Positions 11,640 through 23,229 of a stretch of 64,000 bases of DNA are shown here, piece by piece. A model generated the notes under the pieces. The model was not told the DNA's origin. It did no database searches and worked only from the letters and a program-made list of their open reading frames with translations. Position numbers and translations under genes: made by a program. How positions within the stretch are numbered: the first letter of the stretch is position 1; each line of letters begins with the position of its first letter. Source of the DNA: Rutpela maculata (Eukaryota; Arthropoda; Insecta; Coleoptera; Cerambycidae); the NCBI GenBank assembly GCA_936432065.2, contig OW386292.2, positions 134,617,460 through 134,681,459 of the forward strand, in the 5' to 3' direction.

Positions 11640-13620
11640 AGTTTCCTACTTTTTCTTCCTCATTTTAAAGTATAATATACCGATAGCCTCAGAAAAAAAT
11701 TTCAGCTCAATTGAATCAATAGCCATAGAGATATTCGCATTTGAATAGAAACACGCTCGGCCAGCCAACAGTCCATAGAGTGACGTTACTTGGCGTGCGC
11801 CGATACCTAAATTAGAGCAGCAATTTCGTAAGTCTATCGTGTCGTTTTTTTTTTTGGCGTAGAACCAGGTCAAACATGTTAGGTTCCTTTGAGTATGTCA
11901 CCGGGCATATGAAATCATATTTTACGACATTTTTTTGTGGTCTCGAACTTTTTAAATCAATAAAAAGTGAAAAAAATGTATTTTTAAATAAAATTGTTTT
12001 TTTTTGTTTAAAACTATTAAAGGTACCGAAATTTGTTTTGTGTCAAATTAAAGCACACACTGTAGCGCTTTTACCAATATAAACTGTTTGGGCACATTTC
12101 GCACTTTCATTCGCTAAAAATCAGGTAAACTAAAAATATATATTTTATGTATTGAAATCTTCACCAATCGATAAACTTTTTTATTTTTGAAAATATTTAC
12201 ATGCAGCGAAGAAAATAAAGCCTAATAATCACAAAAGTTTTTGAAACAATATATTTTTTCCTAAAATGTACCGTGTGGCAACAGCGATTTTTTTTATCAG
12301 CGCTAAATGCGACACTGGGACGCAATTAATACACCTCGCATGCAGGGTTGGTCAGATTAGTTACGTAGAAGTGGCAGTTGTCGAAAATCATTAAGTATTC
12401 ATTGTTCGAATAAAAATTGTGACAATCGAAAATGTGCTTGTTTTAAGGAAGACCTAAAATGTTGCAACGAGTGCAAATGTCGTACCTGTAACAACATTAT
12501 TAAAGATTTCCAGGCAGATATGAACGAATTAGAATGCTATTAATGTAGGGCCTACATAAACTACATACTACATATTTATCTATCCAAATAAAAAATTTAT
12601 TTCAACAATAAAACTTATTTTATGCATACGTTTTTACTTTCACTCATTTAAAAATGTCTAATAAACTTACTAATTAGGTGGGTAGTTAGTAACACTGATT
12701 GATGTTTATAGATTAGGTATTTATATCTACCTACCTGTCTTTTTATTATTAAAAGGAGACTATTTTATATTTATTGTACAATTTCTTATTAGTAACAACA
12801 TATGATCAATACTACTGTACAATATATGAAATATTGAACAATAATATTGATCCCTAGATGCTTTTGATCATTATTGGTTTTGTATCTATTGATATAAGTT
12901 AAACTACTATATACACCCTGACCGGGATCGTCAGATCGTTGCAGTCGGCAGGCTTGCTACAGCCGAGCGTGCAAGAATATAACTTTGGCCCGTTAAAAAA
13001 AATCGCTGACTCAATATTATGAACGGGACATGAAAAATTTTTATCCTAAAAACTTGTTTCAACTATTGGCTTCAATTTGTGCGCAGCATGTATATATAAA
13101 TTTTCATAAATAAATTTTTTTCTCGATTGTCTAAAATTACACTACTGAAAATAACAAGATTGAGTTTCCTATTATTTTTCCAACTTTAAAAAAAAATGGG
13201 GTTCCTGTGGAACATTGTTCGAAGCGCTATTGTGTCTACTTTAATCTGAAAAAAAAATAGTTTGATAGCACAAATATTTTCAGAGATATAGCGGTGGAGA
13301 CGTTAAAAAACATATTTCTTTAAAAATCTATTTTTTTGAGTTTTTCCGAAATAAAAAAGTCCTCGACCACCAAAAAATGTTGTAAAAAATGATTTCATGT
13401 ACACGATTATCTTACTAAAGAATCCCACTAAGTCTGGTTTGGTTCTACGCCGTTTTTTTTTCTCGAAAACAAAGCAACTTTACTTCCAGATTTTACTCTA
13501 CTAACTTGCGCGGTTCAGCCATCTGACGTCACAACTCGACTACATGGTTATCCTGAGCGTTTTTAAGCGTGCCGACTTCAATAATTTTTTTATACATGAA
13601 GGCGGCGTCAGTAAATTCTA
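11640..13620. mobile_element. Decayed DNA-transposon-like unit (tentative)
   Basis: Similar sequences face each other near 11840-11875 and 13440-13465 (a poly-T tract next to GGCGTAGAACCA and its inverse). They enclose AT-rich sequence with a Cys-rich coding scrap at 12403-12543. The inverted similarity is short and the ends are not fixed, so the boundaries are approximate and the class is unknown. Confidence 0.3.
12403..12543 (+). pseudogene. Cys-rich CXC/tesmin-like coding remnant
   Basis: A 46-codon frame ends in TAA and carries about ten cysteines in the order C-x4-C-x4-C-x-C-x6-CC-x2-C-x-C-x2-C. It includes KCACFKEDLKCCNECKCRTC. The spacing recalls the second half of tesmin/TSO1 CXC repeats, which are also found at the C-terminus of some insect transposon-derived proteins. 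No start or upstream frame is evident. It is probably the last piece of a transposon protein rather than a host exon. Confidence 0.4.
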
Positions 13621-13794
13621 ATTTTTGGCATACTTACTTTACTCACCAAGCTCTTTCAGAATATGTAATAATAAAAAAATGTTAAATGAGCCTATTGGTA
13701 GGGAATTTAAAAGAGACATGGAATATTTTTAAAAATTAGGGAAAATTGAAATTATGTCAGGGAAATATTTTTGGTGTTTATTAAATTTTGAAAA

Positions 13795-14400
13795 GCAAAT
13801 ATAGTGAGTCAAAATAAATTTTGCATGGAATTGCTTGGCTGCAGAAATTTTATTATTTTAATTTGTTTTGTGTATAACAAGTGCTGTGAGCAGTTTTGGA
13901 TTAAATCTATCCTTGTAAAAGTTTGTTTTTCAACACTGAAATTTCTTTATTTTCTCCAGTCCTAATAATCGTGTTGCAAAAATAAAAATACCAAATTCTT
14001 CGCAGTAAAATTTTGAATAAGACTAGGCCTATGTAAAAACTTTTCGATAATTTATTAATTTATAAAAAAAAATAACAAAAATTGTCTTTTTTTGGAAATT
14101 TAAGAAATATTATTATATGTAATAATTCATCAATTTTAACGAAAGTTGGTAAAACTGTGCCCTTTATTAAACTAAACCTACGTGCCAAGGTTTAGCTCAA
14201 AATATTTATTCAAATGGCTAAAAACCAATGGAAACTTCGAAATTTCCATCACTTATTGCTTAAGTGCACCAACTCATGGGAGGACACCTTTATTTTCAAA
14301 ATGTAGGTTATTATATGTATTTTACAATCATATTAACCGTTTTTTTCAAATTTTCAAAATTATAGTTATAGGTAAATTCAAATAACTGTGAATTTTTTAT
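13795..14400. repeat. Direct repeat, copy 1 (upstream of gene A exon 3)
   Basis: Shares many words with 15565-16150, such as TTTTGGATTAAA, CAACACTGAAATTT, GAAAGTTGGT and CATCACTTATT/CATCGCTTATT. The two copies flank exon 3 in the same orientation with a period near 1.76 kb. Gene D carries the related sequence only after its exon 3 (about 62040-62290). Confidence 0.6.
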
Positions 14401-14715
14401 CAAACCAAAAGCGAATTATGAGAATAGATGAAAATCTAACAATTTTTTTAAAATTAATGATCTACTTGCATTTGGGGCTGAGATTCGTCAAAATTTTTTC
14501 GTAGGTCTAGTCCGTATCCAAATTTTTTTGCGAACAATTTGGTATTTTTATTTTTCCCATGCGATTAGTAGAACCGAAGATAACAAGAAAAGCAGCAGAA
14601 AATTTCAGTGTTGAAGCAAGAATTGTATAAATTTGGTCCTGCGGCACGCACCTCTTCTACAAAAACTTTTTTCTGTGCATGTTTTCAATTTCATAACTTT
14701 CTTTTTATTTGATAG

Positions 14716-15116
14716 GATATAAGTATCATCAACAAACCTGTAATCTGTACAACCTGCCGTTACTCACTAGAAGAATGTTCCCATTTTGTGACGAACTATT
14801 TGACTATAGAAGGAAATATTAAGAAAGAAGATCTAGATATAGGCAGTAAATTAGAGCTAAGCAGTTTGTTACAGTCTACAACAAGAGATGGAGCAATAAA
14901 CGAGGTAGATGGTAACTTGGTTGATAAAATCAAGGTAGAAAAACAATACTATAAGCAAAGAGAAGATGCCGATGAGGGAAAAACTTGTAGCAAAGGAGAC
15001 TTAATTAAATTAGAACCAATGATTTGTGAAAAGGGAAACCTCGCTGAAATGGGAGACCAAAAATATTTAGTTAGTGAAGAAATTGAAATAAAAACAGATC
15101 AAGAAGATTTCAACAG
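14716..15116 (+). CDS. Gene A exon 3: ZAD-like module 2 second half and acidic linker
   Basis: Acceptor TTTGATAG, donor GTAATG; 401 nt, entering in phase 0 and leaving with two bases (AG). The exon opens DISIINKPVICTTC, giving the second Cys pair (C151, C154) of module 2 at the same position after the intron as exon 2 gives for module 1. About 110 acidic, low-complexity residues follow. They include IKVE, IKLE and IKTD motifs that fit the sumoylation consensus (hydrophobic-K-x-E/D). The paralogs conserve the last part, EIEIKTDQEDFNR. Confidence 0.85.
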
Positions 15117-15564
15117 GTAATGATATTTTAAGTTTAATTTTAAATAAGAAAAATATATTGTCTCAAAGTTTTTTTAACACATTCATTTATTCCAGAATAG
15201 TAGGTGTACAAAATATTAAATATTAGCTATGAAATATGTATAGGTATAATGTTTACTAATGTTGTATATGTTGCAAAAGTCAAACAGCAGTAATATTCAG
15301 TACAGCAAGGAAGCCAAAATAAAATAACTATGCAATTTTTTTTTAAACTGGTCACATATTCTGATTCAAAATAGTAGGGAAGCCAATTGACTTATATAGT
15401 ATTTTCGTCAGATTCAGCTGGGTTATGGCGACAAGCAGAACGTATTTGACTTATAGGAAAATGCCTGTTGCCGTGTTCTTATTGTGTGGAGGGCCTAGTT
15501 ATGACGTCATCAAGATGACATTCAAATGTTTATAAGCAGAATATCTCAGAAACTATGACACTTA

Positions 15565-16149
15565 TAGTGGAGTCCAAATAAATTTCGAAAGGAATTGTTT
15601 CACTACAGTAATTTTATTGTTTTATGTAGAACAAGTGCTCTGCGCAATTTTGGATTAAAATGGCTCATTGCTTGTTGTAAGATTTTAACAATTTATTTTT
15701 CAACACTGAAATTTTTTGCTATTCTCCTTGTTATCTGCGGTCCTAGAAATCGTATTGCAAAAATAAAAAACTTTTGATAGTTTGTTAATTTGTAAAAAAA
15801 TAAAAACCACTAAAAGTTGTCTTTTTTGGCAATTTAAGACATATTACTTAATACTGCATCGATTTTAAAGAAAGTTGGTGAAACTATGCCCTTTATTGAA
15901 CTGAACCTTTGTGCCAAATTTTAGCGCAGAATATTTATTCAAAAGGCTAAAAACCTATAATAATTTCAAAATCCCCATCGCTTATTCGTTACGTGGATCA
16001 ACTCTTGGGACATTTTTTTTCAAAATGTAGGTTTCTCATGTATTTTACAATAGTATTAAGAAAAATAAATTATATATTCATTTAAACCGTTTTTTTGATA
16101 TTTGTTTGTGATTTTCAAAATTATAGTTATAAAGAAATTCAAATAACTG
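15565..16149. repeat. Direct repeat, copy 2 (downstream of gene A exon 3)
   Basis: Partner of 13795-14400. It stops where the TIR-element fragment at 16150 begins. It is non-coding and part of intron 3. Confidence 0.6.
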
Positions 16150-16610
16150 CCCAGGTAACAAGGGTACCTTAAAATCTGGTTATTCTGGTCAAAAAGACGT
16201 CAGTGGACTAAAAATCGACGACATAATGATGTCTTATAAATGACATTAAAATGACATGCTACACATCGTGTCATATTGTCGTCTTTTTTCTGTGTTAAAT
16301 TTATTTATATTTTATCAGATTACAAACTTTAAAACTCGCAAATGGCATTTGGTTATCGTAAGCAGAGTGTAAAGTTTAAAAAAAAATAAACCGTGTCGTG
16401 AGGGATATTGGCGTCTATATTCGAGGATAATGTTTTTTAACAATATCCAAAACAATTTATATTCGAAAGAGTTTGCAAAGATTCAGAAGCTTATTTATGC
16501 AGGTATCGAGTTCTTTTAATAATAAAATTAGATTAAAATGCATTCTAAAGCAAAATCTAGCGTTGCACGTTCCAACTATAAAGAGGCATTAATAAAATAA
16601 CAATAAAACA
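16150..16610. mobile_element. Truncated CCCAGGTA-type TIR element in gene A intron 3
   Basis: Starts CCCAGGTAACAAGGGTACC. It matches the reverse complement of 50960-51416 over about 450 bp, including AAAAAGACGTCAG, AAATCGACGACA and AAACCGTGTCGTGAGGGATA. Only one terminus is present, so it is a fragment. It lies about 120 bp before the zinc-finger exon. Its relative in gene C lies in the same intron in opposite orientation. Confidence 0.75.
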
Positions 16611-16728
16611 AAATAATTATATAATATTTAAATTATAAAACAAATTTGCTGTTATAGGTGAAAAACCTGGAAAGGTCAGTTAATTTCACCCTCATATTAA
16701 AGTACGAACCTGTTTTTTTAATTTTCAG

Positions 16729-17632
16729 GTTTGAGGGTGCTGTTCTCTTGCCACAGTCAGAAGTCACCACTCGCTTACGTAGAAGAGGGAATTGTGTTGT
16801 GCCAAACCTTGATGGAGATTTATCAAATCCACATGTTAAACACCCGTCGACAAAAGAAAATGCCAAGAAGATGAGAATGTTCCGGTGCGATTACTGTTCT
16901 TTTCAGACAAAGACAAAACAACATCTTAAAAGGCATAGCTTGTGTCATAAGGACCCATCAGAAATAACTATGTACCAGTGTGATTTTTGTTCGCTTCAAA
17001 CAAAGAGAAAAGATGCTCTTAAAAGGCATATCTTGCACTGTAATGATTCTTCTAAAATGCATATGTATAAGTGTGACTCCTGTTCATTTCAAACAGGGTA
17101 CAAATACGGCCTTAAGGTGCATAGCTTGCGTCGTCATAAGGACTCTTCAGAAGTAACTATGTACCAGTGTAGTTCCTGTTCATATCAGACAAGGATAAAA
17201 GGTTATCTTAAAGAGCATAGCTTACGCCATAAGGACCCTTCAGAAGTAACTGTGTACCGGTGCGATTCCTGTTCGTTTATGACAAAGAGAAAACGTGATC
17301 TTAAGGTACATAGCTTGTGCCATAAGGACTCTTCAGAAGTGACTATTTACCAGTGTCATTCCTGTTCATATCAAACACATAAAAAATATTCTCTTCAGAG
17401 GCATATGTTGCTTTTTAAGGACTCTGATATGCATATGTATAAATGTGATTCCTGTTCATATCAGACACAGAGAAAAGATGTTCTTAAGAAACATATCTTA
17501 GTTCATATGGACTCGTCAAAATTAGGAATATACAAGTGTGCTTCTTGTTTATTTCATACGAGGAGAAAAGATTCTCTTAAGAGGCATATCTTGCGCTGTA
17601 AGGACTTTTCTAAAATGCATACTTATAAGTAG
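16729..17632 (+). CDS. Gene A exon 4: basic linker and eight-finger zinc-finger array
   Basis: The acceptor TTTTCAG at 16728 joins with the exon 3 remainder to make an Arg codon. A basic segment (TTRLRRRGN, a possible nuclear-localisation patch) precedes eight fingers of the form C-x2-C-x12-H-x3-H. The repeat is 31 residues with a long HKDSSEVTMYQ-type linker. Finger 2 ends H-x3-C, finger 3 has H-x4-H, finger 6 has lost its last His (Phe instead), and finger 8 is H-x3-C. The frame stops at TAG (17630-17632) inside what would be finger 9. Confidence 0.88.
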
Positions 17633-17701
17633 GATTTCTGTTCATATCAAACAAAGAGAAGAGGTGCTCTTAAGATGCATATATTGATCCAAAAATACTA
17701 A
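17633..17701 (+). pseudogene. Relic ninth finger of gene A after the stop codon
   Basis: The same frame continues for 22 codons to TAA at 17699-17701 and reads as a finger: DFCSYQTKRRGALKMHILI. The stop occupies the first Cys position (after YK) and the final His is also gone. Gene B's terminal finger aligns with it and is itself defective (second Cys to His). The extra finger is therefore decaying in this lineage, or is reached only by stop readthrough. Confidence 0.75.
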
Positions 17702-17740
17702 TGTTTCGTGAGAAATGAGTTTTCTCGTTTTCGTTCTTTA

Positions 17741-18124
17741 TGATAATAATTGTATTAAAGGACTTTAAATAAATAAAATAAAAAGTAAAAAACGAAGATT
17801 TCATTGGACGAGATATCTGTTTCATTTCATTAAGTAGAATATTATAAAACTTAGGAGCTAAATAGTCCATGAATTTTAAGTTTATTTTCCGATTAGTGGG
17901 TATGATTATTTGTCTATTTGTGTCGCCTCTAGTTTAATGCTGATGGCTAACAAAGTTTTTTAGTCTTTCTGATTTATAGCAAACTGAGAGAATATACAAA
18001 GTATTTATGTTCTAAATGTCTTCATTGTAAAGTACATTCGTGGGACACAACCAAACCATATGAAACATTATTTTTAATATTGAGTTTTGTATGACAGTTG
18101 GAGGTGGCAGTTTACATTTTTACG
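17741..18124 (-). mobile_element. 3' part of a split LINE (C-terminal region)
   Basis: Minus-strand reading gives a LINE C-terminal pattern: a THR-like Arg-rich segment, IIIPTNR, then MDYLAPKFYNILLNEMKQ. The rest of the same-orientation element resumes at 21315 after a foldback insertion, with a matching YGIIVWGGT segment. An AATAAA-like cluster at 17768-17785 on the plus strand could also serve gene A as a poly(A) signal. Confidence 0.55.
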
Positions 18125-19171
18125 GGGTGCCACAGGCTAGTGGTTCCCCCCTATATTTCCTTTATTTTTTAACTTATCCATTTGAAATTTGGGGTGCTTA
18201 AGCTATCTATATAAATGGACTTTTGGACATAAAGAATGGTGTAAGACCATTTCCGGTTTACCCGGAAATGACCGCAACTTTCGATTTTTAAACGGAACAC
18301 CCTGTATATTGTTACATATTTGGATTCAAGACAACATTCTGAGTATACCATGAGATTTTCGCGAATTTTTGAGTCGATGTTCAGTTTCTATAAGCATTTT
18401 AAGACATTCGTCTAGAGTGCTTTAGAATACCAAAATTTGTTCTACGGCAGGTAAAGTCCAAGGGAAAAATATAATTTTTCGTTTAATTTCATTAATAACT
18501 ATTTACGAAACCTCCAAAATTGAACATATCACTTTTTTATCGAAAACTTTTTTTTTTCAGTGATAAGGTGGTGGCTCGTACTCAATAAATTATAGATTTT
18601 TTTCTGAATTCACTGATATCCATTTCAAATCTATGCTATTTGTTTTTCTATTTTATTGAATTTATTTAAAAATAAAAAATCACTTTCAAAATAATTTTTT
18701 ATTGATCCTTATAGTTTGCACTAGTACTTATACCCATTAAGAAACAAAAGAGAGAACCAAAAGACTATTATTCACAAAAAATAGTTATTCACATTTCATT
18801 ATTAGACATATGATTTTTGCAAAGGCAACTACGTTAGAGTTCAAGAAAAATTATATTGAAAGTGATTTTTTATTTTTAAATAAATTCAATAAAATAGAAA
18901 AACAAATAGCATAGATTTGAAATGGATAGCAATGAATTCAGAGAAACTCTATAATTTATTGAACAGTACCCAGGCAGCAAGGTGCCGTCAATTTCATCTT
19001 TAGCATGACGTAAAAATGACGTGAAAAAGACGGCACAATGTCACAGCCCAATGACGTCAATATGACGCCAATATGACGTATTGGTAATCAGTGAATTTTG
19101 CGATAAAGGATGCAAACCTCTCATTATAATATTTTTCCACAATTATTAATAAAGTTTTTGACGAAAAAAAA

Positions 19172-19245
19172 AACCGGAATGTGCAGGGATCAAACTGCCG
19201 ACCTCTTGACTCGCAACCTAACACTTAACTCACTGAACCATTGAA
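19172..19245 (-). other. tRNA-like module inside the TIR element
   Basis: The minus strand reads like a tRNA core: an A-box-like TGGTTCAGTGAGTTAAGTG and a B-box-like CAGTTTGATCCCTGC, ending CATTCCGG. A similar module occupies a comparable place in the 49624-51416 element. Mismatched arms argue against a functional tRNA. Confidence 0.5.
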
Positions 19246-20114
19246 CATCTTTATTTAAATATGTTTAAAAGTTGTATACCTTGTTAGAAATAGTAAAACA
19301 AAATTATTATTACTATGTGGCAAAAATTGAACTAGTCATTAAATACTTCTATTTATTTTTTTTATAATGATTTATTTAAATTAAAATTTCAGGTTGCAAA
19401 ATATATTCGGCAACTGTCAAAACATACTGATGTTTCTATATGTACGTTTTTATTGTAAAAATATATATTGCTATTATGATTGGTCAAAGATCTCTATACA
19501 CATATATACATATACACATATATACACATATATTATATGTATTGTTCTGATATCTACTTTTATACTTGAAAATAAGTTACCTTTTGTTAATAAATATTTA
19601 AATGAGAGTTTATTTGATTTTATAAGAGTAATATTTAAATATTTGCCTAGGGCGCCATATACCTATTGGTATAACCTAATGGTGAACACGGTACGACTGT
19701 GCATTGCCTGCAATCAGTCTCTCTTATCTCAGGAGTCAGTTCAAAATTTTAGATATGTGGGGTTTGAAAATAAGGATTCGTTACACTTTGTAAACAGGAA
19801 AAACAATTCTTATATTAAACAATAGGAAATTCTACATATGTAATGAATAATTTATCTTAAGATTATTGAGTGAATCTAAATTTAAATTATCTGTGCTATA
19901 GACTTGTGCAAATTTCAATATTTTAATTTATAGTAAGATCTTACTTTTTCTTCCTTCCTTGAAATGACAATGTGTGTCGAAATTATTAGAAATTCCTCCT
20001 TCCGCTCATACACTTGTCCTATTAAACTTGAAAATCTCGGACCTTGGACCTTCTACTGGAACTTTATGTCCTGGTACTTATCTTCTACTCTTCCTGTTTA
20101 TTATTGGATTGTTG

Positions 20115-20335
20115 CATAATACCAATTCTCATTCCCGTACGATATACTTCTTGAAAACTTTTCTTATAACTGCTTTTTGTCTATTTATATGTTTTTTAAC
20201 AACTTATTCGAAATTTGGATAATTGTATCATACCAATTCTCATTTCCGTACGATATACTTCTTGAAAACTTTTCTTATAATTGCCTTTTGTCTATTTATA
20301 TGTTTTTTAACAACTTATTTGAAATTTGTGACAAC
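20115..20335. repeat. Two-copy tandem repeat, period 111 bp
   Basis: ATACCAATTCTCATT...CGTACGATATACTTC recurs 111 bp later with few changes, each copy including TGTCTATTTATATGTTTTTT. It lies inside the TIR element and explains the overlapping hydrophobic frames seen there. Confidence 0.85.
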
Positions 20336-21314
20336 CTTTTTTTTAAAGTCAAAAATTCTCTCTCTGCCAAATTTTATGTTTTATCTTACTGGATTTTACA
20401 TTTTTTCAAAATAATAATAATTTCAAACTAACACATTTCCTTAAAACTACCTAGTTATGTAGAATTCCCTTACTATTATTAATTAACAAATCTATTTAAA
20501 TATTTAATAAAAAATTGATTATATTTAACGTATCCTTATTTTCAAACTACACACAGGAATGTAGCGCTGGATACAAACAAAGCACAATCATCTCATTTCA
20601 CTAGATGTATACATTGAGATTTTATTCTTTTTAAAACACACAACGGGAATGTCTTAATAGTATATACACATATATACATATAATATAGTGAATATATGAA
20701 TATATATAGTGAACCAAATGACCAATTTTGACGACAAAATGACGTCATTTTAATGACGTCAAAATAATGACCTAAAAGAAACGTGTATTTGGCGTCTTCA
20801 TGATGACGTCGGCGACGAAAAATCACCTTTAAAAGACGTCATAATGACGTCACCCTGCTACCTGGGTAGGAGCCAGCACCTTCCCATTTGAAAAAAAAAT
20901 TTTCGATAGGAAAGTGATTTGTTCAGTTTTGGAGGCTTCGTAAATAGTTATTAATGAAACTAAACGAAACATTATATTTTTCCCTTGGACTATACCTGCC
21001 GTAGATTAAATTTTGGTATTCCAAAGCACTCTAGACGAATGTCTTAAAATGCTTGAAAAAACTGAACATCGACTCAAAAATTCGCGAAAATCTCATGGCA
21101 TACTCAGAATGTTGTCTTGTATCCAAATATGTAAAAATATATAGGGTGTTCTATTCGAATGTTGCGGTCATTTCCGGGTTAATCCGAAATAGTCTCATAC
21201 CGTTTTTTATGTCCAAAAATCCATTTTTGCAGACAGTTTATGCACTCCAAATTTCAAATGGATAAGTTAAAAAATAAAGGAAATATAGGGGGGAGCCACT
21301 TGCCTGTGGCACCC

Positions 21315-22740
21315 GGTATGTTCCTCCCCATACGATTATTCCATACTTAATAATGATTCTATTAGAGATTTGCATACTAGTGTGATTAATTTGATGTTTA
21401 AGAGTTCTCTTAAAATATAATATTTATATATTAGTTTACGTACTTTGTTAATTAGATATTTAATATGTTCACTCCATTTTAGATGTTGATCTATAATGAT
21501 TCCAAGATATTTGGTATTGTCCCCAGCTATAATTTCATTAGCAGTGTCATTATCTAATGCTGTGCTATTGAAATTAGGACTATTTATATTTTTTAAAGAA
21601 AAAAATAGTTTTTTTATGTTGAGAGATAATTTAATTTTACTTAATTACAGCCTTGTATGACTTTTTCCTTGGTTTCATCCCAATTGTTACCAGTATAAAT
21701 AAGCCCACTATCGCCAGCATATGATATGACCCTACCTTCAATCTTGATGTTCAATAATGAGTTTATGTATGTAATAAAAAGAATTGGTCCAAGAATAGTG
21801 CCTTGTGGCACACCAGTTTTATTTTTTGGGGATTACTGAGGGTACTATTTACTTTTACATATTGATTACAGTCCTTTAGGTAGGACTTGAAGGCATCCAA
21901 CACCACTCCCCAAACTCCATAATGTGACAATACATCTAGGAGTTTTTGGTGGACGATGTCGAAAGCCTTTGCAAGATCAATAAAAACCGCTATGCATCTT
22001 TTACTATCATTTAAGTTATTTGTAATTTCGGAAGTAAGAGTATACATAGCATCAGCTGTGCTTACGTTTTCAGTAAAACCGAATTGATTGTGTGTTAATC
22101 TAGCTTTAAGGCATTTTTCCAAAATTTTTGCAATATTGTTAATCAGGCCCATTGGTCGATGATTTTGTATTTTATTGTTATTACCAGCTTGAAAAATGGG
22201 TACTACCACAGATTATTTAAAGTACTTGACCTGTTTTAAAAATTAAATTAATAATATGGGCCATAGATTTAGCAATTTCAGTGTGGGTTAATTTAGTAAA
22301 TTTAGTTGACACTCTATCTATACCCGGAGCACTATCATTTTTTAAAGAGATTTGATTTATATTTCATTTTCCGTAACTGGTTTTAGAAACATTGAGTTAA
22401 TATTATGGTAGTCGGGTATAAATGGAGGAGCATTTATTTTCTTCTCCATATCAATTCCAATATTCATGAAATAATTGCAGTAATTAGCCATATCTTATTG
22501 CTTAGAAATTCATTTGAGTTTTTAGAATTTTTTTTTCGTTAGTGTCATCAGATATTACTTGATATATTTTTTTAACATTATTTTTGTTATTTTCTATTAG
22601 GGATTTGTAATAGTTTTATTTTTGTTTCTTTATTATTGTATTTAATTGATTCCTATATAGTTTGTATTCCTTTTCTAATTCACGGCTGTAATTTTTTAGA
22701 AGTTTCTTCTGTGCAATGTGAGAAACAGAAAATCCAATTA
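21315..22740 (-). pseudogene. Decayed LINE reverse transcriptase (5' part of the split element)
   Basis: Minus strand: a linker with YRNQLNTIIKKQK near 22640, then RT blocks at 22209-21763. These include RPMGLINNIAKILEKCLKAR, QFGFTENVSTADAM and VFIDLAKAFDIVHQKLL. The catalytic box region near 21710 reads YAGDSG where YADDT is normal. A C-terminal YGIIVWGGT lies at about 21325. Frameshifts and the mutated catalytic box make it dead. It belongs with 17741-18124. Confidence 0.8.
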
Positions 22741-23229
22741 TTCACATATCTACAATATTTTTCTGTTATACCATAGGCACATTTTATATTGATATATCTT
22801 GTGAAATCTGTGCCTATTCATAATTAGTTCAAATAGATATTTTTAAAACCAGCTGTACTTTAATTTTTAATTCCTGGGGTAATTCATTAAGACACTAAGT
22901 AATGTTGTACGAATATGATGTCTTAAATAATTGTATAAGATGAGCGGGAGGAGTAAGGGTGCCGTTAAATCGATTATTTAAATTGTGGACATCGATCCAA
23001 AAACGTATTTTAGAATGTAAATATACTTTATTTTTCATGTTAATACCGTGTGTGTAGTCGCGGGTTAGGCATGGGGAGTAGAATTACAACATCGCGTGTG
23101 CCAGCTAGCTGAAATGAAATAACCGAGCTGGGATGCTCCTTCGACGGACGAATTTACGGCTGCCGGTGTTGTCAGATCTATCGCGCTACGTGAATGTACA
23201 TGCCTAATGGGAAATTACACGCACGGTAT

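Larger units (their letters stand above)
18969..20866. mobile_element. CCCAGG-type TIR element, TA target duplication
   Basis: Ends CCCAGGCAGCAAGGTG and CACCCTGCTACCTGGG, flanked by TA on both sides (18967-18968, 20867-20868). Both subterminal regions are dense in TGACGTCA-like motifs. The interior holds a tRNA-like module (minus, about 19172-19245), TATACACATATA simple repeats and a 111-bp tandem duplication. No transposase was recognised. It is a non-autonomous element related to 49624-51416. Confidence 0.8.
18125..21314. mobile_element. Foldback element that splits the LINE
   Basis: Ends GGGTGCCACAGG and CCTGTGGCACCC. The long inverted arms include the complement pairs around TTTGAAATTTGGGGTGCTTA near 18182 and around CAAATTTCAAATGGATAAG near 21250. 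Arms of roughly 800 bp can be followed on each side (about 18125-18960 and 20870-21314 plus internal gaps). A CCCAGG-type TIR element (18969-20866) sits in the loop region. No coding function was seen. Confidence 0.7.

Noticed and set aside
19394..19825. 143-codon frame as a protein gene
   Set aside because: Runs through TATACACATATA simple repeats within a TIR element; composition is random.
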